Positions 9,048 through 17,010 of a stretch of 64,000 bases of DNA are shown here, piece after piece. Made by a program: the position numbers and the translations under genes. Positions within the stretch are counted from its first letter, which is position 1. Every line of letters begins with the position of its first letter. Source of the stretch: FEN-1219 sp964503125 (GTDB lineage Bacteria > Pseudomonadota > Gammaproteobacteria > Steroidobacterales > Rariloculaceae); the NCBI GenBank assembly GCA_964503125.1, contig CAZCZE010000039.1:124001-188000 (forward strand), in the 5' to 3' direction. The notes below the pieces were generated by a model. The model saw nothing but the letters and a program-made list of their open reading frames with translations. It did not search any database and was not told the DNA's origin.

Positions 9048-10142
9048 ATGACCGATTCCATGAGCTCGAAGCTCGAGCAACTCCTCGGTGAATTCGTCTT
9101 GCCGCAGACGGGCCGGCCGCTCGGCGGACCGGGGTCCGCGTTCGAGGTGGAGCAGCGGGACGGGGGCTTGCAGGTCGCGATACGGCTCGGCTTCCCCATG
9201 GCGCGCAGCGCGGCCGTGCTCGTCGAGGCATTGCGGGTCCATTGCGGCGCGGCGCTCGAGGGTCTCAAGGTCGATTTCAGCGTCACGAGCTCGATCGTGG
9301 CGCATAGCGTGCAGCACGGTCTCAAGCCGTTGCCGGGGGCGCACAACCTCGTCGCCGTCGCTTCGGGTAAGGGCGGCGTCGGCAAGTCGACCGTGGCCGT
9401 CAACTTCGCGCTGGCGCTCGCGGCCGAAGGCGCACGCGTCGGGTTGCTCGATGCCGACATCTACGGCCCGAGCCAGCCGCGCATGCTCGGGCTCTTAGGA
9501 AGCCGGCCCGAGACGCGCGACGGCAAGGTGCTCGAGCCGCTCGTGGCGCACGGCATCGAAGCGATGTCGATCGGTTTCCTCGTCGACGATCAGCAGCCGA
9601 TGGCGTGGCGCGGGCCGATGGTGACTTCGGCGCTCAATCAGCTGCTGACGCAGACCCGCTGGGGCGATCTCGACTACCTCATCGTCGACATGCCGCCGGG
9701 CACCGGCGACATCCAGCTCACGCTCGCGCAGCGCGTGCCCGTGAGCGGCGCCGTCATCGTGACGACGCCGCAGGACATCGCGCTCGCCGACGCGCGCAAG
9801 GGCCTCGAGATGTTCCAGAAGGTGCACGTGCCCGTGCTCGGCGTCGTCGAGAACATGAGCCTGCACATCTGCGGCCGCTGCGGGTTCGAGGAGCACATCT
9901 TCGGCGAGCACGGCGGCCAAAACCTGGCCGAGCAGTACGGCGTGCCGCTGCTCGGCTCGTTGCCGCTCGACCGCCGCATCCGTGAAGAGACCGATCAAGG
10001 CAAGCCGACGGTCGCCGCGGATCCCACGAGCCCCGTTTCGCGCGCATTCACCGAGGCGGCCTTGCGGGCCGTCGGCGAGCTCGCGGCGCGCGGCAAGGAC
10101 TACAGCCGGCTGTTTCCCAACATCACCGTCGAGGACACTTGA
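9048..10142 (+). CDS. apbC: Mrp/ApbC-family iron-sulfur cluster carrier ATPase
   Basis: P-loop protein that binds and transfers [4Fe-4S] clusters to apoproteins; 364 residues. An N-terminal MIP18-like domain (about 1-95) precedes the Mrp/NBP35 ATPase domain. Motifs: deviant Walker A GKGGVGKSTVAVNFA, DADIYGPSQPRMLG, VDMPPGTGD, and the cluster-binding pair CGRCG followed by EEHIFGEHGG. The ATG at 9048 is used; an in-frame ATG at 9060 is also possible. The stop TGA overlaps the dcd ATG by one base, the conserved mrp-dcd pairing of Pseudomonas-type genomes. Confidence 0.94.
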   Translation: MTDSMSSKLEQLLGEFVLPQTGRPLGGPGSAFEVEQRDGGLQVAIRLGFPMARSAAVLVEALRVHCGAALEGLKVDFSVTSSIVAHSVQHGLKPLPGAHNLVAVASGKGGVGKSTVAVNFALALAAEGARVGLLDADIYGPSQPRMLGLLGSRPETRDGKVLEPLVAHGIEAMSIGFLVDDQQPMAWRGPMVTSALNQLLTQTRWGDLDYLIVDMPPGTGDIQLTLAQRVPVSGAVIVTTPQDIALADARKGLEMFQKVHVPVLGVVENMSLHICGRCGFEEHIFGEHGGQNLAEQYGVPLLGSLPLDRRIREETDQGKPTVAADPTSPVSRAFTEAALRAVGELAARGKDYSRLFPNITVEDT

Positions 10143-11836
10143 TGAGCGTGAAGTCCGATCGCTGGATCCGGCGCATGGCGAAGGAGCGCGGGATGATCGA
10201 GCCGTTCGAGGCGAACCAGGTCCGCAGTGTCGACGGCGAGCGCGTCATCTCGTTCGGTACCTCGAGCTACGGCTACGACGTGCGCTGCGCGCCGGAGTTC
10301 AAGATCTTCACGAACATCAACTCCGCCGTCGTGGACCCGAAAAAGTTCGACGAGTCGAGCTTCGTCGACATGCAGGGGAGCACCTGTGTCATTCCGCCGA
10401 ACTCGTTCGCGCTCGCGCGCACCGTCGAATACTTCCGTATTCCGCGCAACGTGCTGACTATTTGTCTGGGCAAGAGCACGTATGCGCGCTGTTTCAGTGG
10501 CGATACCCGGGTCGCCCTGGTTGACGGAACCGCTCCGACGTTGGAGGAAATGGCGCGACGCTCGGAACAAGGCGAACTGTTCTGGGGATACAGCATCGGT
10601 CCACACGGCCGTGTGATTGTGACCTTGCTCGATACGCCGCGGCTTATCGGCCGAGATTCGCTCATGGAGATCGTGCTGGACAACGACGAAGTGATCCGCG
10701 CCACGCCGGATCACGAATTCTTGCTGCGCGACGGGTTGACGCTACCTGCACACGCACTGCGCCCTGGTCAGTCGTTGATGCCGCTCTATCGGGACCTGGT
10801 CCGGGGCTATGAGGGGGTATACCAGCCGTTAAATGGCCATCTCATGGCGACACATCGTCTCGCTGACGAGTGGAATCTGCGCCATGGCGTGTATGCAGAT
10901 GCTGCAGGAACCCATCGCCACCACGTCGACTTCAATCGACGCAACAACCTGCCCACGAATCTCACGCGCATGGCAGCGTCGGATCATATTCGACTTCATA
11001 ATTCTGAAAACTACGGCGACGACTTCGATCCGCAAGAACATTCCGCGGCGATCCGTGATGCCTTTCGTCGCTTGGCCGAGGATGCCGGCTGGCAGCGGCG
11101 GTTCAGCGATGCTCAATCGAAGCGGGCAGTCAGCTTCTGGTCGGAGACTCGTTACGCACAGATCCGTGAGCAAGTCATCGCCATGCGCCGCAACCAAAGC
11201 GACGCAACGCGAGACAGACGCCGTCAGGCAATGCTTCGCCACTATTGCGACCCGAAGGCCCGCGCGCATCACTCCGTCCTGATGAGGGAGGCGTGGGCGC
11301 GAGACGATGGCGATCGCCGGCTAATGCAGGCTGAGATCGCACGAGGGATCAGGTTGCGCAATGAAATAACCGCCGAGATCGTGCGTGCTACGTTGAATCG
11401 AACGGGCTCCATACGCGGTGCGGCGGCACTTCTTCAGTGCGACCGCTCAGTGTTCCGTCGCTTTCCGGACGTGATCGCGCAGTTCAAAGGCGTCCACGGT
11501 CCGCGCAATCACAAAGTCGTCGCAGTCCGCGGCGCTCCAGGCGACCACGACGTCTACTGTCTTACTGTGCCCGAGGCAGGCAACTTTGCGCTCGAAGCGG
11601 GCGTCTTCGTCCGTAATTGCGGCATCATCGTCAACGTAACGCCTTTGGAGCCCGAGTGGGAAGGGCACGTGACGCTCGAGTTCTCGAACACGACGACTTT
11701 GCCCGCGAAGATCTACGCGAACGAGGGCGTGGCGCAGATGATCTTCTTCGAGTCCGACGAGGTCTGCGAGACGAGCTACGCCGATCGTGGCGGCAAATAC
11801 CAGGGCCAACGCGGAGTCACGCTGCCGCGGACCTGA
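10142..11836 (+). CDS. dcd: dCTP deaminase precursor containing an intein
   Basis: Deaminates dCTP to dUTP for thymidylate synthesis. The 564-codon frame consists of a Dcd N-terminal part (codons 1-116, ending ICLGKSTYAR), a 376-residue intein (117-492), and the Dcd C-terminal part (493-564, starting CGIIVNVTPLEPEWEGH). Joined, the exteins give a 188-residue protein, the length I recall for Pseudomonas-type Dcd, with the GKSTYAR substrate loop, the catalytic Glu of TLEFSNTT and the C-terminal DRGGKYQGQRGVTLP all present. Active enzyme should therefore need protein splicing. The ATG at 10142 overlaps the mrp stop; a TTG one codon earlier is unlikely. Confidence 0.96.
   Translation: MSVKSDRWIRRMAKERGMIEPFEANQVRSVDGERVISFGTSSYGYDVRCAPEFKIFTNINSAVVDPKKFDESSFVDMQGSTCVIPPNSFALARTVEYFRIPRNVLTICLGKSTYARCFSGDTRVALVDGTAPTLEEMARRSEQGELFWGYSIGPHGRVIVTLLDTPRLIGRDSLMEIVLDNDEVIRATPDHEFLLRDGLTLPAHALRPGQSLMPLYRDLVRGYEGVYQPLNGHLMATHRLADEWNLRHGVYADAAGTHRHHVDFNRRNNLPTNLTRMAASDHIRLHNSENYGDDFDPQEHSAAIRDAFRRLAEDAGWQRRFSDAQSKRAVSFWSETRYAQIREQVIAMRRNQSDATRDRRRQAMLRHYCDPKARAHHSVLMREAWARDDGDRRLMQAEIARGIRLRNEITAEIVRATLNRTGSIRGAAALLQCDRSVFRRFPDVIAQFKGVHGPRNHKVVAVRGAPGDHDVYCLTVPEAGNFALEAGVFVRNCGIIVNVTPLEPEWEGHVTLEFSNTTTLPAKIYANEGVAQMIFFESDEVCETSYADRGGKYQGQRGVTLPRT
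10490..11617 (+). mobile_element. Intein with HNH homing-endonuclease domain inserted in dcd
   Basis: 376 codons, from Cys1 (CFSGDTRVALVDG, splicing block A) to Asn376 (GVFVRN) followed by Cys+1. Block B is ATPDHEF (T72, H75); block F is DVYCLTVPEAGNFALEAG. The usual penultimate His of block G is Arg375. The middle carries an HNH nuclease motif: HHVDFNRRNNLPTNL at 144-158 with later His166 and His170. After it comes a basic helical stretch and a helix-turn-helix-like segment, TGSIRGAAALLQCDRSVFRRF (305-325). Bases look less GC-rich than the exteins (for example around 10981-11010), consistent with horizontal entry. The insertion point is the conserved substrate loop, where inteins commonly sit. 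Confidence 0.94.
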
Positions 11837-11865
11837 GTGCCCGACCTGCGGGTCGACGCCCGGTT

Positions 11866-12870
11866 TCAGGGCGCGGCAGCGTCGGGCGCGCCGTTTGCAG
11901 GCGGCACGAGGCCGGCGATCCAGGCTTCGAGCGCGAACGGATTCCCTGCCGTCTTCTTGCACAGTGCGAGCAGCGTTGCCGCCTCCGGCGAATCGAGCGC
12001 GATGGCCGTCGCGTCGCCGAAAACATGGTCGAGCACGGTCAGCGACAGCAAATAGCCGAGATCGCCCGTGTCCAGCGAGTCGCTCGCGATGAGGTCGAGC
12101 GCCGCGGCGAGCTCATCGCCGGCGAGCACGTTGTCGAAGATGCGATCCTCGACCACCACCCGGCGATTCACGCGCTGCACCCGCGACAACGAGCCTTGCG
12201 CCAAGAGCTCTCCGCACGCGGCAAAGAGATCGGCCGTGGCCTCTTCGTAGGCCAGCGCGGCGTTGGGCCTCTGCCTTGCTACCGGCCTCCCGCGCAGCGA
12301 ATAACGAAGCGCGAGCACGTGATAGAGCTCATGGGCCGGAAACGTCGCCGAGCCACGCTGCGTCTCGCGCGTGAAGACGGCGAGGGCAAAGGCACGGCCG
12401 TCGCGCCAGTCGACGCGCTTCGCGAGCGAGAACTGGGCGTCGTCGGGCATCACGTGAACGTCGATCTCGACGGGAGTCGGGGGCGCAGGGAAGATCTGCA
12501 TGGTGGCCAACGACACGATGCGCGCGATTTCGAGCGCTTCGTCGTGGGCGCGGGTACGCTCGTGGCCGTCGAACCCGAGCAAACGCACGGAGACCGGGCC
12601 GTCCGTGGCTTCCGCCAACACACGCGTCGGCGCTGCTCGCGGGCCGGCACCACTGCCTTGGGCCCCGGTGTAGTAACTGAAACGGCGCCGCGCGACTTCG
12701 GAGGTGTCGACGCCTCTGATGGAGTTTAGCGTGACGGGCCCCGAGAGATTGCGACCCCAGTCGAACTCGTGGACCACGGAGAGACGGCGTTGCCATCCGT
12801 AATAGAAGGCGCCCACCAACGTGCCCACGATAACGCTGGCGATAGCGGCGAGTCGGAGACGTTTGCTCAT
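11866..12870 (-). CDS. Membrane-anchored protein with HExxH metalloprotease-like motif
   Basis: Family not recognised; 334 residues. A single hydrophobic segment at about 8-25 (LAAIASVIVGTLVGAFYYG) suggests an N-terminal anchor with the rest in the periplasm. Residues 177-184 read FPAHELYH, a zinc-binding HExxH, followed about 25 residues later by YEEATADLFAACG, which could supply the third zinc-ligand Glu and the ExxxD of gluzincins. A peptidase role is therefore likely but inferred. It lies 34 bases downstream of the DUF3108 gene on the same strand and converges on dcd with a 29-base gap. Confidence 0.7.
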   Translation of the reverse strand: MSKRLRLAAIASVIVGTLVGAFYYGWQRRLSVVHEFDWGRNLSGPVTLNSIRGVDTSEVARRRFSYYTGAQGSGAGPRAAPTRVLAEATDGPVSVRLLGFDGHERTRAHDEALEIARIVSLATMQIFPAPPTPVEIDVHVMPDDAQFSLAKRVDWRDGRAFALAVFTRETQRGSATFPAHELYHVLALRYSLRGRPVARQRPNAALAYEEATADLFAACGELLAQGSLSRVQRVNRRVVVEDRIFDNVLAGDELAAALDLIASDSLDTGDLGYLLSLTVLDHVFGDATAIALDSPEAATLLALCKKTAGNPFALEAWIAGLVPPANGAPDAAAP

Positions 12871-12904
12871 GCGCTTCGGCGGTGGCTTGCGGTGCCGGCA
12901 GTCG

Positions 12905-13624
12905 TCAGGGGGCCGGCGTCAGGCCGGTCACGCTGACGATCGTGAACGTCGTTTGCACCTCGCCGTCGCGGCGCTGCTCGATGCGGACGGGTAGAAACGC
13001 GAGCTCAGGAGCGAGCCAGAGCCAGGTCACGCGCGACGAGCCCACGCGCTGCTGCGTGAAGATTCGCGTGGCCAGAGAGCCGACGCCCGTCGCGATCGTC
13101 GCGGTGCCGTTGTCGGCATACTCGTAGCTCGCGACGGAGTCCTCGTCGGCGAGCGAGTAGGTGCGCGGCGCGCCCGTGGCCGCAAGGTCGCGCATGAGCG
13201 CCACCTGGAGGCTGCCCCGGTCGAGGACGCCGTCGGGCACGGCCATCTCGCGGCGCGCGTCCGCGGTGCCGATCTCCGCGATGCGGCGCTGCCAGTCGAA
13301 CACGATGTGCAGATTGTCCGCGCCGGAGCGGCTGCCGTCCTCGTACCAGAATTCGAGCGGCCGAACGGCGCCGTTCTCGACACGAAACTGGCTGCGGTCG
13401 ACGGCGGGCTTCGGCCGCGCGAGCTTGAGCAGGCCCTTGGCCAACGTGCGCGAGCTGAACTCGTAGACGCCATCTTCAGGGAGTGCGCGCACGGCGAACT
13501 CGGCCGTACCGGCCTCTTTGCCTTTGTACTCGACGCGATAGGTTGCGGTGTAGGTGGTGACGTCGTCGGTGCCATACGCCGCGCAGGCCGGCAACACGAG
13601 AGCGAGTACCCACGAAAGCTTCAT
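12905..13624 (-). CDS. DUF3108 domain periplasmic protein
   Basis: 239 residues of unknown function with a Sec signal peptide (MKLSWVLALVLPACAAYG). The mature part has the DUF3108 pattern: TYTATYRVEYKGKEAGTAEF near the start, LEFWYEDG in the middle, and WLAPELAFLPVRIEQRRDGEVQTTF near the end. This family is commonly found directly downstream of purN in gammaproteobacteria, and here its ATG is 1 base after the purN stop (TGATATG), so it is translationally linked. The conserved neighbour does not explain the function; an outer-envelope role is a guess. Confidence 0.85.
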   Translation of the reverse strand: MKLSWVLALVLPACAAYGTDDVTTYTATYRVEYKGKEAGTAEFAVRALPEDGVYEFSSRTLAKGLLKLARPKPAVDRSQFRVENGAVRPLEFWYEDGSRSGADNLHIVFDWQRRIAEIGTADARREMAVPDGVLDRGSLQVALMRDLAATGAPRTYSLADEDSVASYEYADNGTATIATGVGSLATRIFTQQRVGSSRVTWLWLAPELAFLPVRIEQRRDGEVQTTFTIVSVTGLTPAP

Positions 13625-13625
13625 A

Positions 13626-14288
13626 TCAGCTCACCTCTTGCTCGTCGACGAGCTCAGGGCGCGGCAACGGCCGCCCATCCAGCATGACTGACCCCTTCGC
13701 GAGCCTCAAGCGGCCCTGCGCAAACCATTGCACGGCGCGGGGCAGGATCACGTGCTCGCCGACATGGACGCGCGCGGCGAGCGACAGGGCGGTGTCGTCG
13801 CCGCGGATTTGCATACGGTACTGAAGCACGGCGGGGCCTGCGTCGAGCTCGGCGGTCACGAAGTGCACCGTGGCGCCGTGCCAGCGTTCGCCGGCTTCGA
13901 GCACGCGCCGGTGGGTATCGAGACCCGTATACGCGGGCAGCAGCGACGGGTGAATGTTGAGCATTCGGCCCGCGAACGTCGCGACGAAGTCCGGGCCCAG
14001 AATGTGCATGAACCCGGCAAGCACGAGCAAGTCGGGCGCGTACGGGGCCAGCGTGCCAGCGAGCGTGGCGTCGTAGGCGGAACGTTCCGTGCCGCGAACC
14101 GAGGGCACGTGCAGTGCCGCAACGCCCGCGGCCTGGGCGCGCATGAGCCCGCGTGCGGCGCCACGATTGCTGATCACGGCGACAATTTCCGCGCCGAGCG
14201 TGCCCGCGCGCTCGGCGTCGATGAGCGCCTGCAGGTTGCTGCCTTCGCCCGAGATGAGCACGGCGACGCGCGTCGGTGAATCGGTCAT
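13626..14288 (-). CDS. purN: Phosphoribosylglycinamide formyltransferase
   Basis: Transfers a formyl group from 10-formyl-THF to GAR in purine synthesis; 220 residues. N-terminal VAVLISGEGSNLQALI is the GAR-binding loop. The catalytic set is present: NIHPSLLPAYTG supplies Asn and His, and HFVTAELDAGP supplies the Asp. The ATG at 14288 is preceded by nine C residues two bases away and has no Shine-Dalgarno, which is odd. The usual partner purM is absent; the next gene upstream is DUF2066 on the other strand. Confidence 0.95.
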   Translation of the reverse strand: MTDSPTRVAVLISGEGSNLQALIDAERAGTLGAEIVAVISNRGAARGLMRAQAAGVAALHVPSVRGTERSAYDATLAGTLAPYAPDLLVLAGFMHILGPDFVATFAGRMLNIHPSLLPAYTGLDTHRRVLEAGERWHGATVHFVTAELDAGPAVLQYRMQIRGDDTALSLAARVHVGEHVILPRAVQWFAQGRLRLAKGSVMLDGRPLPRPELVDEQEVS

Positions 14289-14290
14289 GC

Positions 14291-14299
14291 GGGGGGGGG
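14291..14299. repeat. G9 homopolymer next to the purN start
   Basis: Nine consecutive G on the plus strand (C9 in the purN leader), two bases from the purN ATG. Length changes would move the purN start relative to any upstream ribosome site. It may also be a sequencing-error-prone spot. Confidence 0.9.
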
Positions 14300-14325
14300 C
14301 TCGGCGAGCCGTGAAGGCTCACGCG

Positions 14326-14331
14326 TATAAT
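14326..14331 (+). promoter_or_regulatory. TATAAT -10 box upstream of the DUF2066 gene
   Basis: A perfect TATAAT, 30 bases before the ATG at 14362, in a very GC-rich background. AGGA lies five bases before the start codon. No good -35 hexamer is visible 16-18 bases upstream. Confidence 0.4.
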
Positions 14332-14361
14332 AAGAGGGTCGCCCGAGTCGTGCAGGACCTT

Positions 14362-15423
14362 ATGCCTAAGGATTTCCATTCGGCGGTGCGCCGCGCCGCG
14401 ACGGTAGCATTACTGGCGGTGCACTTTGGCGCCTCCGGCGCGACGGTGGAGGGGCTCTACAGCGTCAGCGTGCCGAGCGACCCCGCCGCAACCGATCGGC
14501 GCGCGGCCGCCGTGCAGGCGGCGATGGCGCGCCTGCTGATTCGTGTCACGGGCAGTCGCACCGCGCCGCTCGATCCCGCCGCGCAGCCGTTGCTGGCCGC
14601 TCCCAACGAATACGTCCTGTCCTACGGGGTCGAGCTCCAAGGCGGGTCGCCTCGCGTCGAGTTCCGCCGCGCGCCCGTCGAGAGCGCTCTGATGGCGCTC
14701 GGCATGCGCGTGTGGGGGCCGGAGCGGCCGCTCACGCTGCTGTGGGTCGCGATCGACGACGGCGCCGGCGGGCGTGCGCTGCTTGGCGCCAACGAAACGG
14801 AGGAAGCTACGCCGACGGTGACCGCGATGCGCGAGGCCGTGCGCGAGGAGATCATGGCCGTCGCCGAAGAGCGCGGGCTGCCGATCGCACTGCCGCTGCT
14901 CGATTTGGAAGACTTGAGCGTCGTGACGTTCGCTGACGTCTGGGGCGGCTTCGAGGACCGCATCCTCGCGGCTTCGGCGCGCTATCGCGCCGACGCGGTC
15001 CTCATCGGGCGCGTGCGGCCCGGCCTGTCCGGCATCGCGGTCGACTGGCTGTTCGTCAACGGCATCGAACGCTCGGGATTGCCACTCGGCGCCGTGCGCG
15101 ACGGCCTAGACGCCGCGGCCGATCGCTACGCCGCAGACCTCGGCACGGTCGGCGGTGCGAGCCTCACGTCGCTGACGGTCTACAACGTCCAGACCTCGGC
15201 CGACTATGCCCGAGTGATGAGCTATCTCGAACGGCAAAGCGTGCTCGAGCGCGTCGACGTCGAGTCGTTCGGCAACGGCACGTTGATTCTGCGCGTCGCC
15301 GCGCGCGGCGACGCGCTCGTGCTCGGCCGCGTCCTCGCCCTCGGCGGCGTGCTGCGCCCCGCGGCCTTCGGCGTGTCGGCGCCGTTGGCGTTCGAAGTCG
15401 TGGGGAACGGCGCCGCGCCATGA
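14362..15423 (+). CDS. DUF2066 domain protein
   Basis: 353 residues with a signal peptide (RRAATVALLAVHFGASGA), so exported. The DUF2066 pattern is seen in VEGLYSVSVPSDPAATDRRA, AAMARLLIRVTGSR and RPLTLLWVAIDDG. Function is unknown; the family sits next to purM and upstream of hda in Pseudomonas and Xanthomonas. The ATG at 14362 has AGGA at the right distance; the long in-frame extension upstream overlaps purN and is rejected. The stop overlaps the next gene (ATGA), so DUF2066, the pgsA-like gene and hda form an operon. Confidence 0.85.
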   Translation: MPKDFHSAVRRAATVALLAVHFGASGATVEGLYSVSVPSDPAATDRRAAAVQAAMARLLIRVTGSRTAPLDPAAQPLLAAPNEYVLSYGVELQGGSPRVEFRRAPVESALMALGMRVWGPERPLTLLWVAIDDGAGGRALLGANETEEATPTVTAMREAVREEIMAVAEERGLPIALPLLDLEDLSVVTFADVWGGFEDRILAASARYRADAVLIGRVRPGLSGIAVDWLFVNGIERSGLPLGAVRDGLDAAADRYAADLGTVGGASLTSLTVYNVQTSADYARVMSYLERQSVLERVDVESFGNGTLILRVAARGDALVLGRVLALGGVLRPAAFGVSAPLAFEVVGNGAAP

Positions 15424-15977
15424 GCCTCAAGTTCGTGCCGAACGCGATTTGCGTCGTGCGCATGCTGCTCGTCGCGCCGCTCGTCTGGTTCATCGTCGCC
15501 GGCCGCTACTCGGAAGCGCTCGTCGTGGTCGTCGTCGCGGGCTTTTCCGACGGCCTCGACGGTTTCCTCGCCAAACGCTTCGACTGGCGAACGCGTCTCG
15601 GCAGTCTGCTCGATCCCGCGGCCGACAAGCTGTTGCTCGCGAGCACGTTCGTCGCGTTGAGCTACGTGGGCCTCGTGCCCGTGGGGCTCACGATCGTCGT
15701 CATCGCACGCGACGCCGTCATCGTCATAGGTGCGGTCTGCTATCAGCTGTTGATCGCGCCCGTCGAGGGGCAGCCGGCGCTCGTGAGCAAGCTCAACACG
15801 GCCTGCCAGCTGGTCATGGTGCTGCTCACGCTGGCGAGCGCGGCCTTCGGCTGGCCGCCGCCCGTGGTGCTCATGCTGCTCGGTGCGGCCGTCGTGTTCA
15901 CGAGCGTCGTCAGCGGGCTCACGTACGTGCTCGGCTGGGGTGCGCGGGCGTGGCGCGTCGCGCACGGCGCGGGCTAG
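15420..15977 (+). CDS. CDP-alcohol phosphatidyltransferase (PgsA-like)
   Basis: Integral membrane enzyme that swaps CMP on a CDP-lipid for an alcohol; 185 residues with about six hydrophobic helices. The family signature is seen as SDGLDGFLAKRFDWRTRLGSLLDPAADK, whose Asp residues bind the metal; a Lys replaces the usual Arg of the AR pair. The length and start (MSLKFVPNAICVVRMLLVAPLV) fit phosphatidylglycerophosphate synthase-like proteins. The precise alcohol substrate cannot be told from the sequence; a second family member, pssA, lies at 19.5 kb. Confidence 0.88.
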   Translation: MSLKFVPNAICVVRMLLVAPLVWFIVAGRYSEALVVVVVAGFSDGLDGFLAKRFDWRTRLGSLLDPAADKLLLASTFVALSYVGLVPVGLTIVVIARDAVIVIGAVCYQLLIAPVEGQPALVSKLNTACQLVMVLLTLASAAFGWPPPVVLMLLGAAVVFTSVVSGLTYVLGWGARAWRVAHGAG

Positions 15978-15992
15978 CGCCGAGGAGGCCGC

Positions 15993-16688
15993 CTGGCGCA
16001 GCTACCGCTCGCGCTCTCGCTCGAGGACCACGCGAGCTTCGCGACGTTCGTCGCGGGCGAGAACGGCGCCGCCGTCGAGCACGCGCGCGCCGTGGCGACC
16101 GGCCGGCCGGGAACGCTATGGCTCTGGGGCGCGGCGGGCTCGGGGCGCAGCCATCTTCTGCAAGCGGCTTGCCGCGCGGCCACCGAGGCCGGGAAGCGCG
16201 CGATGTACGTTTCGTTGCCGGCCTCGTCGCCGGCGATCCTCGCCGACCTCGAGCACGTCGACCTGCTCGCGATCGACGACGCGGACGCGGTCGCCGGGGA
16301 CCTGGTCTGGGAGCGCCCGCTGTTCACGATCCTCAACGCGTTCCTCGGGCAGACCGGAGGGCTGTTGCTCGCGGCCGCGGCGCCGGCGGCGCGGTGCGGC
16401 TTCGGGCTGGCGGATCTCGCTTCGCGCGGCGCCGGCGCCGTGACGTATCGGCTCGCTCCGCTCGGCGACGCGCACCGGGCCGCAGCGCTCAAGCTGCACG
16501 CGGCGGCGCGCGGGCTCGAGCTCGAAGATGCCGCCGCGGAGTTCCTGCTCAAACGCGTCGCGCGCGACATGCGCGTGCTCACGGAGTGGCTCGCGCGGCT
16601 CGACCGGGCGTCGCTGAGCGCGCGGCGGCGCCTGACGATACCGTTCATTCGCGAGCACTTGGCGCAGGCGGGCGGCCTCGCCGAATGA
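15993..16688 (+). CDS. hda: DnaA regulatory inactivator Hda, probable CTG start
   Basis: DnaA-like AAA+ protein that, bound to the sliding clamp, stimulates ATP hydrolysis by DnaA after initiation. From the CTG at 15993 the protein has 231 residues, close to E. coli Hda, and starts (M)AQLPLALSLEDHASFATFV. QLPLAL at residues 3-8 is the clamp-binding motif. Walker A is LWGAAGSGRSHLL; LLAIDDADAV follows. The frame between the pgsA-like stop (15975) and a GTG at 16092 has no ATG, GTG or TTG, and using 16092 would remove the clamp motif. GAGGAGG lies four bases before the CTG. I recall that E. coli hda also starts with CTG. Confidence 0.9.
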   Translation: MAQLPLALSLEDHASFATFVAGENGAAVEHARAVATGRPGTLWLWGAAGSGRSHLLQAACRAATEAGKRAMYVSLPASSPAILADLEHVDLLAIDDADAVAGDLVWERPLFTILNAFLGQTGGLLLAAAAPAARCGFGLADLASRGAGAVTYRLAPLGDAHRAAALKLHAAARGLELEDAAAEFLLKRVARDMRVLTEWLARLDRASLSARRRLTIPFIREHLAQAGGLAE

Positions 16689-16989
16689 GCGCGAGCAGCA
16701 ACCCAAGCTCGAGCGCAGCCGCGAGCAGGGCCGCGCTCAGGAGCGGTGCGTCGCCGGCTTGGGCCACGACCTCGACGCTCGCGCCGCCGATGTAGACGAC
16801 GAGCAGGACCGCGAGGCGCTGCAGCGTCGTGGCTCGCTCGCGCACGAGCCCGCGCAACGTCACGAGCAGCGGCGCGACGAGCAGCAGGGCGAGTCCCACG
16901 CGCGCCGGCGTCACCGTCGCGAGCGCGCTCGCGGCGACGGTACCGATCACGACCAGATGGCACGCGATCGTGACGAGTCGGAGCGGCAT
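16645..16989 (-). CDS. DUF2069 membrane protein
   Basis: 114 residues with four hydrophobic segments (LVTIACHLVVIGTVAASAL; VGLALLLVAPLLVTLRGL; QRLAVLLVVYIGGASVEVV; LLSAALLAAALELGLLLAL). It matches the DUF2069 pattern of small inner-membrane proteins, unknown function. The gene overlaps the 3' end of hda by 44 bases on the opposite strand and lies downstream of the wrbA-like gene, an arrangement shared with Pseudomonas relatives. Confidence 0.8.
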   Translation of the reverse strand: MPLRLVTIACHLVVIGTVAASALATVTPARVGLALLLVAPLLVTLRGLVRERATTLQRLAVLLVVYIGGASVEVVAQAGDAPLLSAALLAAALELGLLLALIRRGRPPAPSARE

Positions 16990-17010
16990 CGTGACGAGCC
17001 GGACTCGACG

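Noticed and set aside
10490..11617. Frameshift, gene fusion or assembly chimera in dcd
   Set aside because: The frame is continuous, both halves join perfectly at a Cys, and splicing blocks are present; an intein explains it.
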